Assembly (NCBI GenBank): GCA_023268955.1
Contig: JALRJW010000068.1
Span: forward strand, 1-9,573
From: Aliarcobacter sp.
GTDB lineage: Bacteria > Campylobacterota > Campylobacteria > Campylobacterales > Arcobacteraceae
Reading direction: 5' to 3'
Length of the DNA: 9,573 nucleotides
Both the position numbers and the translations under genes were made by a program. Shown piece by piece: positions 1-5,840 of the stretch. The notes below the pieces were generated by a model. That model made no database searches, was not told the origin of the DNA, and worked only from the letters and a program-made list of their open reading frames with translations. The stretch's first letter is position 1. Every line of letters begins with the position of its first letter.

Positions 1-2
1 CA

Positions 3-177
3 AATTCATTACATATGCAATTAGGCTTAGCCTTAGCTAGTTTAGGAGTTGCTACTTCATTAACAGCTCAACATATGTATGCATTAACACCATATGCTTA
101 TCTATCAAAAGATTTTACAACTGAAGCTGCATTATATACACATCACCAATATATTGCAGGATTCTTAATGGTAGGTG
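3..177 (+). CDS. psaB: Photosystem I P700 apoprotein A2 (PsaB) internal fragment, algal plastid type
   Basis: The reading frame that starts at base 3 gives about 58 residues that I recognise as an internal piece of PsaB, the chlorophyll-binding core subunit of photosystem I. Telling stretches are 'LALASLGVATSLTAQHMYAL', 'KDFTTEAALYTHHQYIAGF' and 'LMVG'; in intact PsaB the last is followed by a conserved 'AFAHGA'. The histidines in QHMY and THHQY are typical chlorophyll ligands of this family. Both ends are missing: the window opens inside the gene, and PsaB similarity stops at the Gly codon 174-176, after which the frame runs on for 27 meaningless codons. The wording and AT-rich codons suggest a diatom or other stramenopile plastid rather than a cyanobacterium. 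No other photosynthesis gene is present, so this is foreign sequence joined to a bacterial contig. Confidence 0.9.
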
Positions 178-605
178 TCCATGGCGCACAAGAGTCGCTA
201 CTGGTGATAGTGAAATCTGCTAGTGGCTTAGGGTATACTGTCACGGTTATGCTTTGACTATCGCTACAGTTGTTTTGATCGGTGACAGTATGAGTTATGG
301 TGTAGGTAGTGTTGGCGGTATTGCTTGTGTTGGTTAGTTTGGGTAACGTTGGGTTAGTAGTTCCCGAAATTGTGGGTCCTACTTGAGTGTTCGTAGCATT
401 ATCGATTACGGTCCACGAGTGTGTTAGGCTTGTAGAAGTTGCAGCGACGCTAGCGACAGAGGGTGTAAAAGCGCTACATCCTGCGATTGCGTTTAGTGTC
501 CATGAGGGATCAGGATTATCGTAGGTAGTTACGGTAGCGGTAGCGGTATTTGAATTACATCCGTTTGCGGAGGTTACGGTCAATGTTATGGTGACGGTGG
601 TGTTG
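178..605 (-). CDS. PKD-repeat surface protein fragment, Bacteroidota type, partial at both ends
   Basis: On the minus strand one frame stays open through the whole block and reads as Thr/Ser/Asn-rich PKD (immunoglobulin-like) repeats. Examples are 'VTSANGCNSNTATATV', 'ITHTVTDQNNCSDSQSITVT' and 'YPKPLADFTITSSDSCAP'. The pattern 'T.T.T.ANGC..' followed by 'V.V.P.P.A.F' is usual in long secreted adhesins of Bacteroidota that carry tandem PKD domains. About two repeats are visible, with no start, signal peptide or C-terminal sorting domain. Base composition is near half G+C by eye, clearly higher than the AT-rich flanks, which agrees with a separate source. The block has psaB on one side and ligA on the other, both on the opposite strand. 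Its edges are uncertain by about 10 bases, and the family call is from pattern recognition only. Confidence 0.75.
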
Positions 606-709
606 CTGTTGTTTATGGTGAAGATGCAGGAAGCAAGTATGACAAAGCTGTAGAACTAGGTGTAAAAACTTTAACACAAGATGAATTAATACTGCTTTTA
701 CAAAATTAG
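605..709 (+). CDS. ligA: NAD-dependent DNA ligase LigA, C-terminal end of BRCT domain only
   Basis: The last ~34 codons before the TAG at 707-709 read 'VVYGEDAGSKYDKAVELGVK' and then 'TLTQDELILLLQN'. This matches the end of the BRCT domain that closes bacterial LigA ('..vv.Ge.aGSK.dKA.elGv.il.E.ef..l'). LigA seals nicks during replication and repair using NAD+, and its BRCT domain helps DNA binding. The rest of the gene (adenylation, OB, zinc-finger, HhH and most of the BRCT domain) is replaced upstream by unrelated PKD sequence, so the join lies around 600-613. AT-rich codon use matches the downstream kinase gene, which begins 19 bases after the stop, so this short piece probably marks where the native bacterial contig starts. 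A different BRCT protein is possible but less likely. Confidence 0.75.
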   Translation, partial: AVVYGEDAGSKYDKAVELGVKTLTQDELILLLQN

Positions 710-728
710 ATTTTATAAGGATTACTAA

Positions 729-2627
729 ATGAAAGTGAATGATCAAAAAATCATTTCATATATAAAATATTTACCATTTTATTTTGTAATTGCAACATCT
801 ATCATATATATTACATTTGTATTAGTAGATAATCATTTTAAAGAAGAAAATGAAAAATTAGAACTAAAGAAAAAACTTGAAATACAATATAAAAATCAAA
901 TCAAAAATGAAACACTTAAAATCGTAGATTTCATCAATGTTCAGAAAGACAAAAATAAAGAAGAATTAGTAAAAATTCTAAAAGAAAAAAATGACACTGC
1001 ATACGATATAGTAAGAAGTATTTACGACAAGAATAAAGATAAAAATAAACAAGAAATTATTGAACTTATTAAAAATGCCTTAGATAAAATTAGATTTTTT
1101 AATGGAAGAGGATACTACTATATCATAGGTTTAGAGGATGGTTATTGTTATTTTCATCCCGTATTTAAATCACTTGAAAACAGATCATTGTTAGAAATAC
1201 AAGATGCAAAAGGTCTTTATTTAACTAAAGAAATGATCAAAATAGTTAAAACAAATGATGAAGGATATTTAAATTATCATTGGTATAAAGAAGGTGATAA
1301 AACAAATCAGTATGAAAAAATAGCATATTTAAAAAAGTTTGAGCCATTAGGTATTTATATTGTTTCAAGTGATTATGTGGATGCATTAACAGTAAAATGG
1401 AAATCTAATGTTGAGTCACTTTTAACAAGCATTAGTTTTAAAGATGAAACTCATTTTTTTATTATAAATAAAAAAACGGGATTATATGATTTTCATAAAA
1501 ATCCAAATCTTATTGGTAAAGACTTCAATTCTCAAAACCATGTTATAAATCCTCAAAAATTGATACTTGAATTAAATAAACCTAACTCTAATGGATTATA
1601 TAAATATAACATCAAAGGTGCCCAAAATAAAATTCTAGAAAAAACTTCATATTTTTATACAATTGAAGATTGGGATTGGATTATAGGGATTGGATATTTA
1701 GATGAAAATATAAGACAATTTATACAAACAGAACAAATAAAACTTGAAAACTATCATTCACACAATCTTATGAATAATTTAATATTCATGATAATTGTTT
1801 CTATTGCTGTTTTATTATTTTCAAAATATTTCTCAAATATTATTGAAAGAAGATTTAAAATATACAATTTTTCAATTAATAGAAAGATTGTAGAAATTGG
1901 TAGACAACAAAGAATAATGGCACAGCAATCAAAAATGGCTGCCATGGGTGAAATGATTGAAAATATTGCCCATCAATGGAGACAACCTTTAAGTATAATT
2001 TCTACTGCCGCAACTGGACTAAAAATCAGTAAAGAATTTAATAATTTGGATGATGAAACTTTTTTTTCAAGTTTAAAATCTATAAATGACTCAAGTCAAT
2101 ATTTATCTAATACTATTGAAGATTTTAGAAATTATTATCAAAAATCAAATGAAACTAAAGATTTCAGAATAGATGAAACCATTGAAAAATGTATTCAACT
2201 TTTAAAACCCAAAATAGATTCTAATAATATTGAAATTATTAAAGATATTAAAAAATTAAACTATTATGGTAGTGAAAATGAATTACTTCAAGTTCTTATG
2301 AATCTTTTAAATAATAGTTGTGATCAATTTCATGTTACAAATAATGTACAGACACCTGTTATCAAAATTAAATTATATAAAAACATTGATACTATATTTA
2401 TTGAAGTTTCTGATAATGCAGGCGGTATTGACTCTGAAATTATTGAAAGAATATTTGAACCATATTTTACAACTAAAAATAAAAATATTGGAACTGGAAT
2501 AGGATTATATATGTCTAAAAATATTATCGAGAAAAGTTTTAACGGAAAAATCGATGCTAAAAATATAGTTTTAAACCATCAAGACAACACCTTCAATGGC
2601 GCTAAATTCACGATAAGTATAAACTAA
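729..2627 (+). CDS. Membrane sensor histidine kinase with double Cache domain
   Basis: This 632-residue protein is a complete transmembrane histidine kinase. TM1 is at about 13-32. A charged helical stretch (35-120) leads into a periplasmic Cache-type sensor in two parts, about 120-215 ('NGRGYYYIIG', 'YFHP') and 238-330 ('FFIINKKTG', 'DWDWIIGIGYLDE'). TM2 is at about 348-366, followed by a helical linker. The H box is 'MIENIAHQWRQPLSI' with phosphoacceptor His415. The ATPase domain has an N box around 521-533 ('LMNLLNNSCDQF'), G1 'SDNAGG' (561-566), F box 'FEPYFTTK' (576-583) and G2 'GTGIGLYMSKNI' (588-599), so all ATP-binding motifs look intact. The start is ATG 729, with an AAGG ribosome site eight bases upstream. 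It lies 19 bases after ligA and probably shares its transcript. No response regulator is adjacent, so its partner is unknown. Cache sensors usually bind small molecules such as organic acids or amino acids; the ligand cannot be read here. Confidence 0.93.
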   Translation: MKVNDQKIISYIKYLPFYFVIATSIIYITFVLVDNHFKEENEKLELKKKLEIQYKNQIKNETLKIVDFINVQKDKNKEELVKILKEKNDTAYDIVRSIYDKNKDKNKQEIIELIKNALDKIRFFNGRGYYYIIGLEDGYCYFHPVFKSLENRSLLEIQDAKGLYLTKEMIKIVKTNDEGYLNYHWYKEGDKTNQYEKIAYLKKFEPLGIYIVSSDYVDALTVKWKSNVESLLTSISFKDETHFFIINKKTGLYDFHKNPNLIGKDFNSQNHVINPQKLILELNKPNSNGLYKYNIKGAQNKILEKTSYFYTIEDWDWIIGIGYLDENIRQFIQTEQIKLENYHSHNLMNNLIFMIIVSIAVLLFSKYFSNIIERRFKIYNFSINRKIVEIGRQQRIMAQQSKMAAMGEMIENIAHQWRQPLSIISTAATGLKISKEFNNLDDETFFSSLKSINDSSQYLSNTIEDFRNYYQKSNETKDFRIDETIEKCIQLLKPKIDSNNIEIIKDIKKLNYYGSENELLQVLMNLLNNSCDQFHVTNNVQTPVIKIKLYKNIDTIFIEVSDNAGGIDSEIIERIFEPYFTTKNKNIGTGIGLYMSKNIIEKSFNGKIDAKNIVLNHQDNTFNGAKFTISIN

Positions 2628-2658
2628 TACTTTATTGGTTTTATAAAGTATTTAGTTT
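2621..2658. terminator. Bidirectional hairpin terminator shared by two convergent genes
   Basis: Bases 2621-2635 pair with 2643-2658 (AAACTAATACTTTA against TAAAGTATTTAGTTT). This makes a stem of about 15 bp with one bulged base and a 7-base loop (TGGTTTT). The right arm runs into a T run (2656-2660) for plus-strand transcripts; on the minus strand the tail is AT-rich but less T-pure. The hairpin contains the stop codon of the Cache kinase (2625-2627) and the stop codon of hemH (2652-2654), so it very likely ends transcription from both sides. Confidence 0.75.
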
Positions 2659-3596
2659 TTGTTACTTAAATTATTATACATTTCAATGATTGCATCCATA
2701 AAGTATTGATTATGGTTTGGAGCTTTAGCTACTCTATAATCTTTGATTCCTAATTCGTCAGCTACTTCTTTGTATTCAATATCAAGTTCACATTCAGTTT
2801 CTGAGTTATCAACAGTAAATGAAATGGGATAAATAATTACTTTTGATTCAATCTCTTTTAATTTATCATCTAAATATGGTCTTAACCACTCTAAAGGGCC
2901 AAGTCTTGATTGATAAGCAACATGAATTTTTTTGAATTGGATTCCTTGTCTAGCAAGCTCTTTTTTAGCTGCTTCAACATTTGCTAAAATATGTTTTTGA
3001 TAAGGATCACCTTTGTCAACAACTTTTTGAGGAAGTCCGTGACCTGAAAAAATAAGCTCAAAATCTTTTGAATCTTCACCCTCTTTTATCGTTTCTTTAA
3101 TTCTTTCTACAATAGCTTTGTTGTAGTTTTCATTGTCATAAAAAGAGTCAAGAGTTTTAATTTTTTTATCAATATTATATTTTTTAGCATATTTCATAAC
3201 ATCTTCGATTGATGATCTTGTAGTTGTAATCGAATAGTGAGGATACATAGGAATTGCATAAATTTCATCATAATTTACAAGTTTTTTCATAACTTCGTCA
3301 GCAAATGGAGGGGTATATCTCATTACGTGAAAAACATCAGCATCATCAATAACTCTGTTTAATCTTCTAACTAATCTTTTAGTATGTCCAACAATAGGTG
3401 ACATACCACCTAATAAACTATAATTTTCTTTAGCTTCATGAAGTCTTTTTGAAGTAATTAACCATGCAATCATAGCTCTAATTGGTTGTGGCGCACCAAT
3501 TATGTATTTATCATTAAACATATTTTTTAAAAAAACTTTTACTTCATCTAAATTGTTTGGTCCACCCATATTCATCAGAACAATTGCTTTTTTCAC
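2652..3596 (-). CDS. hemH: Ferrochelatase
   Basis: This 314-residue protein is of normal length for bacterial HemH, which inserts Fe2+ into the porphyrin ring near the end of heme synthesis. Family signs are the N-terminal 'VLMNMGGPNNLDEVKVFL', 'GGMSPI' (63-68), 'MYPHYSITTT' (117-126), the catalytic His in 'FSGHGLP' (His186), 'AYQSRLGPLEWLRP' (227-240), and the acidic metal-site motif 'DNSETECELDIEY' (Glu266 is the likely catalytic acid). The start is a GTG with an AAGGA site that overlaps the stop region of the upstream gene. The gap to the SRPBCC gene is 11 bases, so the two are probably one transcript ending at the shared hairpin. No other heme gene is nearby. In E. coli, loss of hemH causes light sensitivity through protoporphyrin build-up, which fits the photolyase neighbourhood. 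Whether the substrate is protoporphyrin or coproporphyrin cannot be decided here. Confidence 0.96.
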   Translation of the reverse strand: MKKAIVLMNMGGPNNLDEVKVFLKNMFNDKYIIGAPQPIRAMIAWLITSKRLHEAKENYSLLGGMSPIVGHTKRLVRRLNRVIDDADVFHVMRYTPPFADEVMKKLVNYDEIYAIPMYPHYSITTTRSSIEDVMKYAKKYNIDKKIKTLDSFYDNENYNKAIVERIKETIKEGEDSKDFELIFSGHGLPQKVVDKGDPYQKHILANVEAAKKELARQGIQFKKIHVAYQSRLGPLEWLRPYLDDKLKEIESKVIIYPISFTVDNSETECELDIEYKEVADELGIKDYRVAKAPNHNQYFMDAIIEMYNNLSNKN

Positions 3597-3607
3597 TTCT
3601 TAATTCC

Positions 3608-4051
3608 TTATTTTTCTAATATTTGTTTTGTTTTTTCATGTCTAAAAGTAAACATTTTTTCTAAGTCTTTTAAAATAAATGGTTCTATTAATTTACCTAT
3701 TAAACCAAATGGCATTTCAAAATCTATAATATCTGTTAATTGGGTTTTGCCATCGATTTCTTCAAATTTATGTTGATGTATCCACGATTTAAAAGGAGAT
3801 TCCAAAGCTTTATCAATTAATATACAAGGTCTTTCAAGCTTTAGAATCTCAATTTTCCAATACGTGGGTATAAAATATTTAGTGCTTTTAATTTCTAAGG
3901 TACTTGATTGTTTTGGTGTAAAGTTGTGTGTTAATAAATCTAACTTAATATCTTTTGGAGTAATTTCAGCTAAATTTTGTGTGTTTAAATGAAAATCGAA
4001 TAGTTGTTCTTTAGAACAGTTTATAAATGATTTTTTCATATAGGTTGCCAT
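3608..4051 (-). CDS. SRPBCC-fold protein, COG4276-like
   Basis: The 147-residue product looks like a small START/SRPBCC lipid- or ligand-binding fold protein of the type labelled COG4276 (sometimes called cell-division-inhibitor-like). Visible family features are an N-terminal 'CSKEQLFDFHLNTQNLAEIT', the central 'YWKIEILKLERPCILIDKAL', 'SWIHQHKFEEIDGKTQLTD' and the C-terminal signature 'EMPFGLIGKLIEPFI' followed by 'MFTFRHE'. It has no signal peptide or TM segment, so it should be cytoplasmic. I chose ATG 4051, which has GGA seven bases upstream. An in-frame GTG at 4063 would add four residues, and ATG 4039 would remove four. It is followed 11 bases later by hemH. The start codon lies inside the arm of a palindrome. 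From recall, relatives often sit beside photolyase genes. The molecular function is unknown; binding of a hydrophobic or porphyrin-like ligand would be a guess. Confidence 0.82.
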   Translation of the reverse strand: MATYMKKSFINCSKEQLFDFHLNTQNLAEITPKDIKLDLLTHNFTPKQSSTLEIKSTKYFIPTYWKIEILKLERPCILIDKALESPFKSWIHQHKFEEIDGKTQLTDIIDFEMPFGLIGKLIEPFILKDLEKMFTFRHEKTKQILEK

Positions 4052-4095
4052 TAAAAAGTCCACACTAAAATATTTTATACTGGACTATTTTAATG
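4049..4095. promoter_or_regulatory. 47-base imperfect palindrome covering the promoter and start of the SRPBCC gene
   Basis: The left arm CATTAAAAAGTCCA (4049-4062) and right arm TGGACTATTTTAATG (4081-4095) are reverse complements except for one inserted base. The 18-base spacer is itself built around the 12-base palindrome TAAAATATTTTA (4066-4077), giving symmetry across the whole site. On the minus strand the spacer contains a -10-like TATAAAAT, and the left arm includes the ATG at 4051. This is the layout of an operator that would block both promoter and ribosome access. It could instead act as a hairpin ending the upstream regulator transcript, although there is no clean T run after it. 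Promoter identity is tentative because Campylobacterota sigma-70 promoters lack a conserved -35. Confidence 0.55.
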
Positions 4096-4131
4096 AATAG
4101 AGTTGTTTTTTAATAGAGATTAAATGTTAGT

Positions 4132-4839
4132 TTATAAACTTCTTTTCTCAATATACTCTCTAAAATCTTTTGCACCATCTTTTGATGATGTAACAATATC
4201 ACTGATTCCATCAAAACTAATTTGTAGTTTTGATTGTTCAACACTTTTCATAGATTTAATTTTATCAACATTTACAATGTAAGACCTATGAATTCTAAAG
4301 AAGTTTCTTCCACTTAATAGTGATTCTAAATCGCCGATTTTTCTTCTTACATAAACATCTGTTTCTTTTATTTTTATTATAACTTCGTCAAGATCTGCTT
4401 TTATGTAATAAATATCATCTATATCAATTAAGTATAGTTTATCACCTCTTTTACCAACAATTTTCTTATCAGTAGCAGCACTTTTACCATAATCAGTAAC
4501 TCTAATCATAACTTTTTGAAGTTCTTCACTATCAATAGGTTTTAAAAGATAAGCTAATCCACCTGATTTGTAAGCATCAAGTGCGTACTCAGAATAAGCC
4601 GTTTGGAATATAATGAAAATATTACTTTTTAAACTAACTATTGTGTCAGCTAATTCAAGTCCTGTCATTGAAGGCATAGATATATCTAAAAAAGCCACAT
4701 CATAATTGTTTTTTGTAACATCTTTTATAGCTTCAAGGGGATTATCAAATGAAGTAATATCATCATATCCTAAATCATTTAGTAATCTTGTAAGCCTACT
4801 AATGGCTAAATTTTCATCATCTACTATTAATATTTTCAA
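4132..4839 (-). CDS. LytTR-family response regulator
   Basis: The 235-residue protein has a receiver domain (1-118) followed by a LytTR DNA-binding domain (about 128-232). Receiver residues are Asp7-Asp8 in 'ILIVDDE', phosphoacceptor Asp52 in 'FLDISMP', Thr80 in 'FQTAYSEYA' and Lys100 in 'LLKPID', so the phosphorylation site is complete. The LytTR part shows 'KLYLIDIDDIYYIKA' and the diagnostic 'FFRIHRSYIVNVDKI' (180-194). The start is TTG 4839, with AAGGA six bases upstream. No ATG fits, and MKILIVDD is the expected N-terminus. The start overlaps the TGA of the kinase gene by four bases (TTGA), which indicates translational coupling and a cognate pair. LytTR proteins bind direct-repeat DNA sites with their beta-rich domain; the target promoters cannot be identified here. 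The gene is followed by a 70-base gap and then the SRPBCC gene. Confidence 0.94.
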   Translation of the reverse strand: MKILIVDDENLAISRLTRLLNDLGYDDITSFDNPLEAIKDVTKNNYDVAFLDISMPSMTGLELADTIVSLKSNIFIIFQTAYSEYALDAYKSGGLAYLLKPIDSEELQKVMIRVTDYGKSAATDKKIVGKRGDKLYLIDIDDIYYIKADLDEVIIKIKETDVYVRRKIGDLESLLSGRNFFRIHRSYIVNVDKIKSMKSVEQSKLQISFDGISDIVTSSKDGAKDFREYIEKRSL

Positions 4840-5840
4840 TTCTTATCCTTTAATATTATTATAAATAGCATTCTATCATTTAGAACTTCATACTTTAACT
4901 CACCAACATTTTGATAAGTTAATCTATTTGCTAAGTTATTTAATCCTGTGCCAAATTTTAAATTTGTACTAATTTTTCCATTATTTGATATTTCAATGCA
5001 GTTTTTTTCATCATTAAATACTACATTTACTTCTAAATCTTTTTGAATAAAACCATGTTTAATGGCATTTTCAACCAATAATTGAATAGAAAACTTTGGA
5101 ACCATAATATAATAATGCTTTGGTTTTATATCAATATTTAATTTAATTTTATCAGAAAACCTTATATTTTCAATATTAACATAAGTTTTTAACATATTTA
5201 TTTCATTTTCAAGGGTAATTAAACTGCTTTTATAAATAGCATTTCTAAGAAAACTTGAAATATCTAGCACAGCTTTTTCAGCTTTTTTCTGATCAACATA
5301 AATAAGTTCTGAAACTGAGTTTAAAGCATTAAACAAAAAATGAGGATTTAACTCATTTTCTAGGGCTTTTATTTTTGATTCTAAAACATCTGATTTAATT
5401 GATTCATTTCTATACTTCATAGATATAAATTGATGTAAAATAAGACCAATCAAAAATGTTAAAAATCCAATTGTTATAGACAAATACTCCCAATACGGGT
5501 TAATAAGTTCAATTACATTTATCCCATCAAACAATGAAAACATCAAAAATGAAAATGAGAAACCAAAACTACCTGAGCAAAATGAAAAAATAAAACTAAT
5601 TATGTACCAGAATTTTTTATCAACATGGGGTAAAATATAGTTATTTGATAGATTTATCAAAAAAAATGCAAATAAAGAGATACTTACAGCTGTAAAAACT
5701 GAAAAATAGATTGTCTGTACTTGTTTTAATTCTGTAGATAAGAAATAAAAAAACAATGAAATTAGAAAACCAAAAGATGCTCCAATTACTGTAATATATA
5801 TCCAATCTTTATAAGAAATTTTTAATTCAACATTAATCAT
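4836..5840 (-). CDS. LytS/YehU-type membrane sensor histidine kinase
   Basis: The 334-residue protein has four predicted membrane helices (about 13-35, 43-65, 77-102 and 117-140) with almost no extracytoplasmic loop, then a short coiled coil (142-163) and a His_kinase domain of the LytS class. The phosphoacceptor region 'ALENELNPHFLFNALNSV' places the histidine at 167. The ATP lid region has 'QLLVENAIKHG' (253-263) and a G2-like 'GTGLNNLANRL' (297-307). The G1 box reads 'ISNNGK' where 'DNG' is more usual. There is no recognisable sensor domain beyond the membrane block, so the signal is probably sensed in or near the membrane. Start ATG 5840 has a strong AAGGAG site, and its first eight bases overlap the end of the oxidoreductase gene. 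The protein ends inside the start of the response regulator, its likely partner. Confidence 0.93.
   Translation of the reverse strand: MINVELKISYKDWIYITVIGASFGFLISLFFYFLSTELKQVQTIYFSVFTAVSISLFAFFLINLSNNYILPHVDKKFWYIISFIFSFCSGSFGFSFSFLMFSLFDGINVIELINPYWEYLSITIGFLTFLIGLILHQFISMKYRNESIKSDVLESKIKALENELNPHFLFNALNSVSELIYVDQKKAEKAVLDISSFLRNAIYKSSLITLENEINMLKTYVNIENIRFSDKIKLNIDIKPKHYYIMVPKFSIQLLVENAIKHGFIQKDLEVNVVFNDEKNCIEISNNGKISTNLKFGTGLNNLANRLTYQNVGELKYEVLNDRMLFIIILKDKN

Noticed and set aside
15..257. An 80-residue complete plus-strand protein starting at ATG 15
   Set aside because: Only residues up to about 54 are PsaB; the rest is read-through into the unrelated PKD block, and ATG 15 is an internal PsaB codon.
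143..583. A complete 146-residue minus-strand secreted protein
   Set aside because: Its stop lies in the psaB fragment and its ATG is internal to a PKD repeat whose frame continues upstream, so neither end is real.
555..746. Minus-strand ORF of 63 residues rich in His and Leu
   Set aside because: It is a shadow of the PKD frame, the ligA tail and the kinase start; no family resemblance and no ribosome site.
1754..1945. Minus-strand 63-residue ORF inside the Cache kinase
   Set aside because: It mirrors the TM2 and linker region of the kinase; an antisense ORF in AT-rich coding sequence with no support.
2320..2502. Plus-strand 60-residue ORF inside the kinase ATPase domain
   Set aside because: Out-of-frame shadow of conserved kinase motifs.
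4049..4095. Fur box or classic rho-independent terminator
   Set aside because: The arms do not resemble a GATAAT-type Fur site, and no clean T run follows the hairpin on the minus strand; an unknown operator is the better working label.
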